Positions 45,562-64,000 of a stretch of 64,000 bases of DNA are shown here, in pieces; the stretch's first letter is position 1, and each line of letters opens with the position of its first letter. Location of the stretch: assembly GCA_030144725.1 (NCBI GenBank), contig JASKMD010000018.1, forward strand, positions 432,676 to 496,675, in the 5' to 3' direction. The position numbers and the translations under genes are program-made. Source of the stretch: Haematococcus lacustris (taxonomy: Eukaryota; Chlorophyta; Chlorophyceae; Chlamydomonadales; Haematococcaceae). Below the pieces are notes generated by a model that saw only the letters and a program-made list of their open reading frames with translations, searched no databases and had not been told where the DNA came from.

Positions 45562-46279
45562 TCACTGGCATCGTCGGTCGCTCCACTTGCAAAGGGCACG
45601 AAAGTCAGCGCTCAAGCGATTACAAGCTTTGCGATGCGCATGGGGTCTATTGTACCGCACTCCGTCGACTGGACAGTTCTCTAGGCTACGCTTGGTCCAG
45701 ATTCTTGGCAGGCTACGGAGGTGGACATCCGGCAGGGAGCTAACAGCGACGCGCTGAGCCCAGCGGTGCAAGTCTTACATGCTGGGACGGACTGTACGTG
45801 ATATGCGAAAAACATTCAAATTTCCGCAGGACGTGTCACAGCTGACCAGCAGCTTCATCCTCTCTGCCTCCTCCATGGTGCGTACTGCCTTCTTCTTGAG
45901 GTCCTTCAGCTCGTCGTAGTTCTTAATAAGGAAGAGCAAAAAGCGCACGGGTGAAAGCACGTAGTCCGTGGGCTCAAGGCGCGGGTCCGACTTGTTGCAG
46001 AAGTCCTGCATCGGTCAACGGTCAGCTGTCGGCGAGATGCGGGGCGTGTGGGTGGTGCTTGTAACTTACATCGTAGCGCCTAGCGGAGGAGCTGTAGCTT
46101 GCAGATGTTGCCGCGCGCACATTGTGACCGCACGTGGTCAAGACGTCCTGTGTCAACTCCGCTACATCAGCATCACTAGCTATCGCTACGTTCACTGCTG
46201 GAGATGGGTCTTGGTTAGGAGTCGTGTGCTTGACCCGCTTGCCGCTGTCCTGCTTGGGCGCCTGCCCACGCTTGACCAT
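45562..46279 (-). CDS. tyrosine-recombinase-like N-terminal part
   Basis: Exons 46279-46070, 46005-45779, 45739-45562, phases consistent, 203-204 residues to a TGA. It starts MVKRGQAPKQDSGKRVKHT (basic). NVRAATSASYSSSARRYDDF and LEPTDYVLSPVRFLLFLIKN resemble the core-binding helical domain of Crypton/DIRS recombinases; this is a pattern-level guess. The last exon ends within bases of the outer border of the inverted-repeat element, and its final codons overlap a GTGAGA donor. It may therefore be the 5' end of the gene whose 3' end is 42436-40185, separated by the inserted element. Confidence 0.45.
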
Positions 46280-46651
46280 CCTGGGCTAGCGCTCTTTAGC
46301 CATCACGATGTGACGCCGACAATCGCAGCTGTAACTCGAGCCCCCCACAGCTCAGGTCGTCACACGTCCCAGCAACATCTGGACTCCATGTCCCATGTGC
46401 CTCAAAATATCACATAACTCCAGGTTACATGTACAGGGTGTAAGCGCTAGGTCAGACACTCCTAGCTCACACAGCAGGCCTAGCAGTGGGGTGCGTTGCA
46501 GACAGTCCCGACCACCTGTAGTCGAACGGCAGCTACGCTGGGTCACAAGGAACAACAAGAGGCAGCAGGTACTGATGTCGAGGCTAGCCCGTCGCCTAGG
46601 TTGTTCATCTAGCCTAACTGATGCTACAGTCGCAGGATCTCGATCGGGTCG
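46280..46651. other. spacer at the 3' end of DHX35
   Basis: No gene supported. On the minus strand TGTAA occurs at the DHX35 stop itself (ATGTAAC) and again near 46423, either of which could direct polyadenylation. Confidence 0.35.
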
Positions 46652-54139
<7,488 letters not shown>

Positions 54140-55908
54140 CGCCCACAATGCAAGCTAGAGATGAGGCATGGACCGCGAGTTGTTCGCGAGTTCTGCGTGA
54201 GCGCTAAAGTTCTGAAAGTGTGCAGTGGCAGCACGCAGAAGCTTTACTCGCTTCTCTGTTTGGCACAGGCTCCACTCATGCAAACACCATGGCTTGGCCT
54301 AAAGCCAACATGCAGTTTATCAAACGTATGAAGAGCTTCTTAGTTCCTTGTCATCCTCGCTCCTCTCTGAGCCAGGAATAAGATAGGCTCGCATCATTTC
54401 ATGCAAGTACTCACTACCTTCAAGCGGAACATGCAAGTTAGTCATGTTTAGGCGAAGTCGACACTTCTGGTACTCACTGCCGTACTTCCTACTTCACTAC
54501 CAAGGCCCCGGGACTACGCGCTGGGTGCCAACGTCTAGTCGTCAAAGTCCCTGCGCGTCCATCCACGTCCATTCGCGTGCGACATGTCAGCTTAGCGCAC
54601 ACTGTCCAGGCGCTCTCTGCACCCGACAAGGTCGCGTCCAAGGACCCAGTTCCAGCACTTCCGCGCACCTTGTGAGGCGAATCAAACAATGACCCCCGAG
54701 CACGGCAGTGTGCTGTTCTTGCGCTGACAGCACGACGCGGCATACAATGGTGAGCATTCTCGCAGATAGCCGGTGACCTCTGTCACTGTTTGGTTTGGTT
54801 CAAGCCCTAGGGGGGTCCAGCCTACACTAGAAGCTGGATGGTGAGTCTGGATGCCGCACGCTATCTGACAATCCGCTGGGTAGATATCATGGCAGTTCAG
54901 CAGTGGACTTAGCAGCTGATTAGCCGTCTGTTACAGCAGACACGTGACACGTGATGGTGAGGCCTGCGCATATTGGATGGGCTGTCAAGCTGTGCCTGCA
55001 CCCACCAATGCCACTGTCCTCGCTGCAACCAATGCCACCATCATCACTATCACTGTCCACGCTGCATTTCTACTGCTGCTACCAACACCACAGCATCCAC
55101 TTGTACCTCCTGCACTGTTACCACCAATACTGTCATTGCCTCCACCATGAGTAGTCAGTGCTGTCACATCTCAAGCAAGGGGAGGGCACACATGGATATG
55201 TAGCAGCTTGCCACTACGGCGATGTCTTCTTCCTCATTGTTGTGGCATGACCTTGCATGTGCTGCATACTGAGCTTGCCGCTGGTCTGGCTGGCAAGGTG
55301 CCTGCCTCTGCACCTGTTTGCTGGCCACTGTTGCCCCCAGCACACCAGCAGTCTACACTTCAGCCTTGCGCACCACTGCTGGGCATGGCATCACCATCAT
55401 GATGTTGTGTGATCACTACAATTCCACGTGTCACACCTGTGATGATCAGGACATGAACTACGGCATAGTTAGGGCGACTAGGGTTTGGTAGGTTGGGGCC
55501 GACACATGGAGCTTTGATCACAGCCCTGTCATGTATGCAGTCATATGAGTGACACAGAGTACAGCATGCAAATTGAGCAAACAGTGATGCAGGCTGGGCA
55601 CAGCAACATGGGAGCTTGCATGGCTGGCGCCGTCACTGCTCCACACCCACCTGCGTGACCTGCACAGGGCGAGTCATCCTTCACCATGGGTGGTGATGAG
55701 GGCGGCGCCTACGTGCCCCTGCAGCCCCGTATCTCATCGCGCATGAGACACGGCAGAATGACGGAGCTCATGTGGGTAGCACATGCCTTCGGCCCTCCTG
55801 TTGTGTTGCCCTTGTGGTGACCCTGAAGCTGGTCAGCATGCAAGGACTATCGCATGCAGTGGGACAAAGCAGCCAATTAAAGCAGCCGGCATCAAGCTAA
55901 TATATAAA
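54140..55908. other. divergent intergenic region
   Basis: 1.77 kb between the divergent starts of DHX35 and the p25-like gene. No gene supported. TATATAAA lies at 55901-55908, directly before the ATG at 55909, so either it is a TATA box and translation starts elsewhere, or it is chance. Confidence 0.35.
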
Positions 55909-58900
55909 ATGGGAGCGTGTGCGTTTAGATCAGCAGAGCCCAGCACTAGTACCAGCTGTGTTGCTAATTCACCTCGACCACGTCCTGCAACTCGCAGGGT
56001 TCAGATCGACGCCGAGATTTGCGACGTAGATGACGAAGAGATCACGGATGTTGACAATGACGCACTACACTCTGAGGAGAATCCCCGCACCTCGGTTTGG
56101 GGAGCCGGGCCTGCGGCAACCGCAGGCCGTAGCGATGGCAAGCGGGGGCTGATGCCGGGCGGGCTGGCGGGCGGTGTGTCGCTTGGCGGCAACCCGGCGC
56201 TGAAGTCTGGGCCGAAAGATCACGCATACGACATTGTCGACGGGGAAGCCAAAGCTCGCGTCTACGACACCCCAGTGAGAGAGGGCAAACTAACAGACGC
56301 GAACCCTGACCTGCCCCTACCTATCCTGCCCCTACCTATCCTGCCCCTACCTGGCCTGCCCATATCTGATCTGCCCCTATCTGATCTGCCCCTATCTGAT
56401 CTGCCCCTACCTGACCTGCCCCTACCTGACCTCCCCTTACCTGACCTCGCCCTGCCTGGACCTGTGCTCACAGGAGCTCCGGGCAGCCTTCCTGCACTAC
56501 TGCAACTCCAGCATTCACGTGACTGAGATGCACCGGGTGCACTCAGGGCCCTTCATGGCTGCGCAACAGCTGGTGCAGCTGTGCCGGGACTACCATCTTC
56601 TTGAACCTGAAGGCAAGCCAAGGGCCTGATGGGCAGGGGCTAGGCCCTTGGACCAGGAGGGCTGGGGGTGCAGTCGATGAGCCTGGGATGTTACGGTTGA
56701 GGGGACATAAGGGGATTTGAACCACTTAGCCACCCTCCACTCATTCTTTCCCTGCCCTGGTCTTCAGGCAAGCTCTCCCTCATTTCCATGGGCATTGTGT
56801 ACACCACCTCCAAGCTCGACGAGGACGAGGGTCTGGCCTTCTCACACTTTCTGGATGCACTGGTGTCCCTGGCCTTTGAGGCTGAGGCAAATGTGGCAGG
56901 GGCCCTCCAGGTGGGTGGTGGCCCAAGCAGCCTGTGGTGCCTTGAGACCTGGGAGGAGCATCGTGGAGTAGCAGCCCCTAGAGGCTGCAATAATGTTGGT
57001 TTTCACCAGGGACCAGGGTCGGGGGCTGCGGCGGGTTGGGGCTGAGTAAATCTCTGGGGATGCTGGGTATGGGGTTGTGACAGCAGCTGCCCTCCACCTG
57101 CTGCTGCTGCTCATCTGTTCCATATGCTGTTGCCGCCACTGCTGCACAGAAAGACTGGGACAAGAAGAATGTGCTGAGGAAAGCGCCACAGGAAGCACTG
57201 CAGCGTGGTGGAAAGGCTCCGCAAGGCCGGTAAGGGCTACCAGGCCGGTGAGGGCTAGCCGACACATGCTTAGGGCCTCCCTCTCCCCTTCCTCCCTCCC
57301 TCCCTCCCTACGCCTCATGCTGCCATGGCGGCACTCAGCTGCTCTCAAGCTAGCTGGGCACTATTGAGCAGGTGTAGCTTCCTGGACTGGACACAGCCTT
57401 CCAGTCATCATGGCCGAGATCAAGGCTATGTGATAGACCAGCACCAGCAGCAGCCTTGTGCCTGCACCTGGAGTAAGATGCCTGGATGATGCAGAAGGTG
57501 TACTTGCAGCCAGGCCCAAGCGTGCCGTCCTTGGGGCACTTGCCTGTGCAAGCTGTCCCATGCCTCATGCGGGCCCCTGGGCCCTGCAGGCTGCCTAGCC
57601 CCGGGGCCCTGCCAGCAGCGGCAGTGGATGTGGGCGTGTGCCCCAGCAGCCCCACCGACCCTGCAACCGGCCTGCACCGTTCCAGCAAATGTGGAGCGCC
57701 ATCCAGGACAACACCTGTTCGCTTTGCCCTGGGCCAGGTGTGCGGTCCCTGGCGGCTGCCCAGGGGTGGCCATCTGGCAGGGGCGGCAGTGTTATACATT
57801 CCATACCCAGCCCTCCCCCTGGCCTAGCCCCTGCCCCTCAATACACCTGGCTGGGCACCCCTGCAGCTCCTTTTGCCAGCATTCTCAATCTAACCCCCCA
57901 CCAGGCACCCTGTAAGCTTCTAACCCTGCTTTGGGGCACCCCTGCACCCGCCGCTGCACCCCAGGCCTCCCTACACCCCTGGCCCTACGCCCCTCCCCCC
58001 CTCCCCTGGGCCTGCCTTTGCCCTACACATGCCCTGCTGGATGCCCTGCCTTGCAGGGGGCCCCGGAGGATGGGGACCGGCCCAGTGTTGCGCTGGCACG
58101 CAAGAAGGATACCAAGACCCGCTTCCTGGCAGTGCCGGGGATGGGTGCCTCCACCGTCATGGACAAGTGGGTTGCATGGGGGTGAATGTGATTCCCACGT
58201 GCGCAGCAAGGCATCCACATAAGCTCTGGCAACCCCCCCAACTCACCACCCCAGCGACTGCGGTAGGGAGGCTGCCTCCTTTGTGTCCTCCCTGGCCCAA
58301 GCCAGCACACGTTCCCTCTCTTGGACCCCAGGCTGCTGGGCGGTGTGTGTGCGCAGGGTCAACGGGGTCAACAAGATCAAGTCCTTGGCCGTCTCCCGCG
58401 CGCACAGCGTGTACCTCAGCCGCGCCACCTCGCTCATGCCATCACGGCGCCCGTCGAACGACGGTGGTGACGAGGATGACACGGACGAAGGGCTGTTCAG
58501 CGATGACGACTCGTGCGACGACGATAGTGGCGAGGAGGAGCGGCATCCTGCTGGGGCGGGCGGTATCTCACCCGCGCAGCTCACGATGTGAGTGGGTCCC
58601 CAATTGTCTCCCGCCTCTTACCTTCGTTTCCGCCGATGCTGCTTGTTTGGCTAGCATTGCAGTGACGCCTTGCTCCTGCAACACAGCGCTATTGCAGACA
58701 CCCTGACGGCAGACGTCCTCGCTCATTACGCAGGCGGGTCCATCAGGCGCTGGCGCACTACGTGCCGCCAGCACATTTTGACGACCCTGAAGAGCGACCC
58801 TCCAGCAAGGCCAGCTTCCAGTCCACTGTGGACACCCGCTCCTTTGTGCGACCTGACGGTCAGATGGCAAGCCCCGTCATGGCGCTGAACTCCACGGCGA

Positions 58901-61541
58901 GCAACTCGCCCGCGTCTATGTACAGCGGGGCCCGGTCCATTCTCCGGCCGACCTCCACGGCTGCTGGCAAGAGCTTTCTGCTGTTGCCAAGCCGCTCACT
59001 AGCGCGCAGCCTCATCAACAAGGGGTTCGGGGACAGCGAAGATGACGAGAGCGAGGAGGAGAGCGACTCTTTTCAACAAAAACTCAGCACACGAGCTACC
59101 CTGAGCAAGAGTTGCGACAACGGTGTTGTGGCGAGCACACAGGGCGCCAACCTTGTGTTAGCGGTTGTTGAAGTTGCGCACCAAAGGTCTGCATCCGTTC
59201 CGGGCATCGCCCCGAGCGTTCCGCCTCGCGCGTCGGCGATGGCTGGAACCAGAGCTCGGTTGGCCGCTCAAAAACCCGCCCTCGTCATCGATCCCAGCGA
59301 AAAGGTCAATGCGTCAACGGAAGTCAGCCCGCGGCCCGCGCATCGCACTGGTGGGAGTTCGGGCGAAGTGGGGTCCGCCAGCCCGGGCCCCACAGAGGGT
59401 GGGCGGCGGGGTGGCCGGCAGAGCTGGGCTGGGGCCGAGGTGTGCCCCTGGGACAAGTCAAGCACCACTGGCGCTGCGGATGCCAGCGATGGTTTAGGAA
59501 GCAACGGCACCAGCTGTATCCGTGCTGCCCAAGAACTTCAGGGCCAGGGACGTAAGCCAGGAGCCGAGCAGCTTCGGCTCACCGCAGATGATAGACCGTC
59601 AGCCTTCTCCCTGCGCCGTGTGCCAGGAACTGCGCGCAAGGGAGACAGCAGCAGTGAAGCTGAAGCCCAGCAGCTGAGCCAGCAGCAGGGGCTGCAGGGA
59701 CGTCAGCCGCTGCAACCTGATGCCACTGAGCCTCCCAGCCAAGGACGATGCATAGCACCTTCAGGTGGGAGGATGCAGGTGTCATCGCCAAGCATGCCAC
59801 ATGACCTGGCCGCGCAACCCTACCCCTCCCCTCAAACCCCTCCTACTCTCCCCTCCCCTCTTCCCGTCTTCTTTCCCCCTCCTTCCTCTTTCTCCTATTG
59901 TTCCTTTATTCTGCCTTCCTTCCTCCTTCTCCATTCCCACACCATGCATAACAGGCAAGCAGTTTATCAGCATTCATAACTCCTTGGCTGCTGCTGTGGG
60001 CACTGTAGCACTACCAGCAGGCTGTGATGCCTTGCTGCTGCAGGACCCTCCCAAGAAGATGGCTTGGAGGCTCAGCAGGTATGAGAGTAGCTGGGTGGCT
60101 TGGTGGGTAGCACAGTAGGAGCTGTGGGGGCTCGGTGGCTGTGCTTGGCCTGCGAGGTAGGTCAGGCTGGCCTGTGCTGCCCAGCAGATGTAGTGTGGTA
60201 TCTTGCCCTTTCTCGTTGACTAGGAAGGTGACCACGACCATTCTGAAAAAGGTGCTAGCCTTGTTCTGCGAGCACAGAGCCGGGTCTGCTGCTGCAGGCT
60301 GGGTCTGCTGCTGGGAGCCAGTACCACCGCTTGCCGCTGCCATCTTGTCCATGCCTGTCGCAGGCTCCCTCCGCCTTTTCACAGCAGCTGGCAAGACTGG
60401 AAGCGAAGTACAGAAAGGGGCCAAAACCAGCCACACCTCCTGCTCCTCCGTCCCAGCCCCCTCTGGATGGCTCCACCACAGCAGCCTGCAGTGCCACCGC
60501 CACCGAGCCAGGCCACACCAGCAACCGGTCCCCCCGCACCCCTGTGGTGGATTTGTCGGCTAGCCCTTTAGCCAACAGCCGCACACCGCTAGCAGCGTGC
60601 GGCAGCCAGACCGCCTCCCCTCCTCCCCCTCGCTCTGCAGCCCTGGCCGCCCTAATGGCCTCTACTGGCCACCGTGCAGGCCAGCAGCAGTTGCCAGAGG
60701 TCAGCTGTCAGCAGGCCTCCTTGGTAGCCACCACCCCCTGTACCAGTCAGGATACTGCTCTGCTAGGTGGCTCCACTGCTGCCATGGCAGGCGGTGGGCA
60801 GAGTGAGGTGGGGCGGGGGCACGGGAAGGTGTTAACCTTAAGGCACCTTAAGCCCGACACCTTAAGCCTCGGCACCTTAAGCCCGACACTGGCCTCACCG
60901 GCAGAGGTGCGGCAGCTGCTGCTCGAGGTCAAGCCAGAGCAGATGGAGCCAGACTCCTTCTCGCCTCAGCACTCGCTCAGCCACCTACCTGAAGGTAAGC
61001 ACTGGTGATGATAGCAGGGGTTCTGTGCAAGGAGCCACATAGTGTTTATTGTTGTGCGAGCAATTGAGCGGTGCGTGCACCGTTTTTCGTTCAAGCGGCG
61101 GGTAGCGCAAGATATTCACGTCACCACTGAAAGACGTGCCTGTGCTTTGTCACGGTGCCCTTTGCAGGCTGCACGCTGCCCAACCCCGTCAGCTGCCGGC
61201 CCGCCGCGCCTGCTACGTTGAGACTGGGAGTGAAGGCTGGCGACGCGTTGGTCGTGGTGCAAGCGGCCCCTCCTAGGCTCAAGCCGATAAGTACGACTGG
61301 GGACCCGCTGCTGGACGAGGAGTCAGGCCGTACGTCTGCGGACAAGCTCGCTGCGATGCAAAGAAAGCGGGCGGATGCCGAGGCGTCTCTGGCTCGACTG
61401 GCGCTGCGCTACGGGACGCCCGCGCCGCAGCCACCGGCCAGCCCGCCCCCGGCACATGCCAGTCCTCGCACGAGTCTGGCGGGAGGTGCGGAGACTCGCG
61501 ATAGTGCGCCAAGGCGCGGGCCACGCAAGCGGCTAGAGTAA
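55909..61541 (+). CDS. large protein with p25-alpha-like N-terminal region
   Basis: Exons: 55909-56274, 56474-56612, 56768-56910, 57150-57229, 57686-57737, 58057-58166, 58357-58587, 58734-59764, 59955-60078, 60224-60251, 60364-60994, 61168-61541; 1102 residues, phases consistent. Residues ~123-215 (ELRAAFLHYCN, QQLVQLCRDYHLLEPEGKL, IVYTTSKLDEDEGLAFSHFL, DALVSLAFEA) resemble the EF-hand-like p25-alpha/TPPP fold, which in relatives binds tubulin. The remainder is basic or Asp/Ser-rich and disordered (e.g. DDDSCDDDSGEEER near 58500) with conserved-looking islands VNGVNKIKSLAVSRAHSVYL and FISIHNSLAAAVGTVALPAG. The intron after 56612 uses a GC donor (GAAG then GCAAGC). The upstream in-frame ATG at 55783 is an alternative start. 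A ciliary or cytoskeletal role is a guess. Confidence 0.7.
56309..56460. repeat. 15-bp CTGCCCCTACCTGAC-type tandem repeat
   Basis: About ten units of 15 bases varying at two or three positions, in the first intron (56275-56473) of the p25-like gene. The frame stays open across it, but splicing from CCA/GTGAGA gives the better protein. Confidence 0.9.
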
Positions 61542-62421
61542 TGTGGGTTGCAAAGGGGAAAAGTGGGTTGCACGCTTTAGGCGTTAGCTGGTGGTCACCC
61601 TCCCCTTCTTGGGGTTCGGAATTTCTTGCAACGCACCTTGAGCTAGGCGCACGACAACGGTGCGTCAGTACTCAATATGAAGGTATACACATTATCACTG
61701 TTGTTGGGTGTGCGCACACTCAGGCTACTCACGAAGGGCAATACTAGGGGTGTGGCAACAGCTGCATTCAATGCACGTCTTTTCAGTGCTGGTCGGACGC
61801 TGGGTGGGGCACTGCCTTCAAGATGTCGGCCCATAGGTTGTGACCCCACAAGCATGTTCGGGTTTACCACTGTTACTTGTATGAAATGATTATGAACTAG
61901 CAGGGTCCACACTGTTATGCTAAGATATTATCTTAGGACTGTTGTCAGTGGCGGGACTTAGGACTTTTCTAGTCGCATTGAGCTGCATTTGCCTTGTTGG
62001 TGAGATCACCAGTCACAGCATGAGGCTCAGGCATGAGCGAAGGATAGTGTGGCATTTCAAAGGTTCCATGTGTTGCATGCTACATGTGAATGGTTTGACA
62101 TCCAATAATGGTTTGACACCGTCAGCCGAGTATGATTACTACATGAGAATGAAAGCAGTTCTATGCCTGTTTGTTCAACAATCGAGCAGCTTAGGAACAT
62201 ATTGCCTTGACTAGGTATGGCCAGTGCCCTGCACCTCAACACTATACTATTCACCACATCCTGAGCCAGCCCAACACCGTTGTGGCTTCCCCAGCTCTTA
62301 CATGCCCTCTCCCAGGTTCAGGCCAAACTGCCTCCCATACCCCATGCAGCCAACATCCCTCACCACACCTGGTGGACGTGCACAGCCCCAGCTGCCTCGC
62401 CCTGGCCCCTGCTCCCTTGAC
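61542..62421. other. convergent intergenic spacer
   Basis: Between the stop of the p25-like gene and the stop of the minus-strand gene at the right edge. No gene, RNA or long repeat recognised. Confidence 0.35.
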
Positions 62422-63605
62422 TCAAGCCTCCTCCATGGCCTCACTGGCGGCAGCCGCGCCACTGCCACCCGCTGCCTGCTGCTGCAGCTGTGGGTTGGCT
62501 GCAGCTGGTGTGAGCTGGCAGTTGAATAATATCTGCTTGACTAGCTGGCTGCTCAGGCCTTTCAGCTGCTCCGCCGCTAGCTTGCTGGTGTCCCGGCAGA
62601 TCTTGTGCAGAGCCGTCTCCTCCCCTGCCCCTGCGCCCTTCTTGCCTTTGTCACCCACTCCCATACCCATTCTGCAGGGTGTAAGAGGACCAGGGGCAGT
62701 GGCATGGGCGCGCATGGCATGGCAAAATGAAAAGGGTGATGAGAGCGGGTAGCAGCAGCAGCCATGAGGCGACAAGGGGAGTGATCAGGAAGGCAAACCG
62801 TGCAGCTGCCTGTTACTTCAGGCAGTACGACCTGCAGCCATTGGTATCAGAAATCAAGTGCTGCACCCCACAGGTGTCACAGCTGGGCTCACCAGACTAT
62901 CTGCTGCTGCATAACCTCCCACCACCTGCACCTATCATCATCAGCCTTGCGCTACCTTGACATACAGCTTGGCATGTGTACATGTCAGAATGTATGTGTA
63001 ACCCCTACATGGGTACTTGCATGTGCTCTTGCATTCTCAAGCTTGCAACATTGGCCTCTCCACACCGCCATCGTGTCTGACTTGGTGTTTCCAGCCAGCC
63101 TTCCACAGCAGCTTACCAGGCACTGGGCTGCCAGTTGCCCTGCTAGTAAGTCAGCTAGGTCCAGAGCAATATGTTATCCCACAATGCCCAAGCACTGAGT
63201 CCAGCCCTGCAGCTGCCATTCCAGGCTAGCGACTTCAACCAACAAGACCAGCTACTTGGCTTAATGTGAATCAAAGTTAAGCACAGCGGAGACACCTAAA
63301 CATTACACACACTGAGTCCAGCCCGGCTTGGTGACTTCCACCAACAACACCAACTACCTGGCTGGACAAGCATTGTGGACCAAGAACAACTACAGCTGAG
63401 GCTGCAGCTGGGGTGCTGGGAGGTATGAGGTGGCACGTGAGGTGACATCAGTGCCCCTCACCCCACACACACGCTGGCCTGCAGGCAAGAGGCTGCAGTA
63501 TGCAACCAGGAAGGACTCTGTCCACTGGTCCGCCCACCTGCTGAACCGCGATGCCCCGCTCAGGCTCTGCTCGGCTTGCTCCAACTTCTCAGCGATGTCG
63601 CTGAT
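62422..63605 (-). CDS. unrecognised gene, C-terminal exons only
   Basis: Two exons are supported: 63605-63538 and 62671-62422, joined in phase (AG then A). They read ISDIAEKLEQAEQSLSGASR, FSRMGMGVGDKGKKG, ICRDTSKLAAEQLKGLSSQL, VKQILFNCQL and end SEAMEEA before TGA. Predicted mostly helical with coiled-coil character and an Ala/Gln-rich tail. The 5' exons are not resolved; an exon near 63895-63872 reading VYEFIDG may belong but its phase does not fit. The rest of the gene is probably to the right, outside the window. I do not recognise the family. Confidence 0.5.
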
Positions 63606-64000
63606 CTGGACATCAAGGGGCAGTCAGGGCAGCAGTATGGTCCCAGGGCCAGGCAGAGCCCGGCCTAAGGCAAGGCAGAGCCAGGCCTTGCCCTGACTTC
63701 ACCAGCCTGGCCAAAGCAACACTCCAAGCACATCGCCCTAGCCTGCTGCTTCCTCTATGCATCGCTGCAAACACCAGTCCACAATTGCAGTTGCCCTGGC
63801 ATTGTGCTGATGTGCTGATGGTGGCACCAGGGTGACATCTGACACCTACTACTCCCACAGCTGCTCACTACCTGCCATCAATAAACTCATAGACCTCACC
63901 CACAGGCCATGCCGTAAACCCTTGCTCCTAACCCTGGACACGCCAGTAGCCCACTCCACCCGCCGTGCCCCCCTGTCACCTGCCCGTTGACCCTGCCCGT
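63606..64000. other. right edge, probably intron of the minus-strand gene
   Basis: No exon I can place with consistent phase. Lies upstream of the two exons described at 62422-63605. Confidence 0.3.

Larger units (their letters stand above)
42785..45572. mobile_element. long inverted-repeat element with OTU-like gene
   Basis: The left arm (42785 to about 43280) and right arm (about 45085-45572) are inverted copies with perhaps 75-85 percent identity. Matching blocks include CATGCAG with AACCCGGCCCCCGGTCCAGC, TTTCATCTAAAGGTAAAA and GTTATAACCGCAGACT. The outer ends read CAGTRAGAACATT. The interior carries a plus-strand peptidase-like gene. It sits between minus-strand exons that look like the two ends of one recombinase gene. 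No clear target-site duplication; arms may extend a little further. Confidence 0.65.

Overview
The window reads as nuclear DNA of a green alga. Genes are split into many short exons. Introns usually begin GTGAG, GTGCG or GTGGG and end TGCAG. The DNA is GC-rich and full of microsatellites, CAG/poly-Gln tracts and minisatellites. The protein families (mitochondrial HSP70, an At4g15545-type coiled-coil protein, DEAH9/DHX35, RAP-like, Fanzor-like) and a short TTAGGG block fit Chlamydomonadales, perhaps a Haematococcus-like species; the species is inference. All gene models were built by hand from splice sites and reading phase, without transcripts.

Layout. 821-11132 (-): mitochondrial HSP70, 20 exons. 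11133-17672: no firm host gene, but a decayed Fanzor (eukaryotic TnpB-like) element at about 14.75-16.8 kb. 17673-20296 (+): At4g15545-type coiled-coil protein. 21202-21412: a 3' Fanzor fragment with a conserved non-coding tail. 21675-29068 (+): TruB-type tRNA pseudouridine synthase whose introns hold two antisense Fanzor fragments, an ATGCC satellite and a 68-bp repeat array. 29085-29840: an inverted-repeat-bounded unit carrying a copy of the tail of the coiled-coil gene. 30413-33671 (-) and 34087-39634 (+): a divergent pair, a sulfotransferase-like membrane protein and a FEN/Pol I-type 5'-3' exonuclease-like protein with a RAP-like C terminus. 39607-39860: a rearranged TruB fragment touching the end of that gene. 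40185-46279: a mobile-element block with both ends of a probable tyrosine recombinase gene on the minus strand and, between them, a long inverted-repeat unit encoding an OTU-like peptidase. 46652-54139 (-): DHX35/DEAH9 RNA helicase. 55909-61541 (+): large protein with a p25-alpha-like N-terminal region. 62422 to the right edge (-): 3' part of an unrecognised gene.

The host genes are housekeeping genes (protein folding, tRNA modification, RNA processing, sulfation) and form no pathway. The accessory story is introns and intergenic DNA repeatedly colonised by relics of an RNA-guided nuclease family, by gene-fragment duplications and by 5-bp-unit satellites. Several introns use GC instead of GT donors. 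The most notable items are the Fanzor relics with a conserved 3' non-coding tail, the exonuclease/RAP-like fusion with altered metal ligands, and the two inverted-repeat units.
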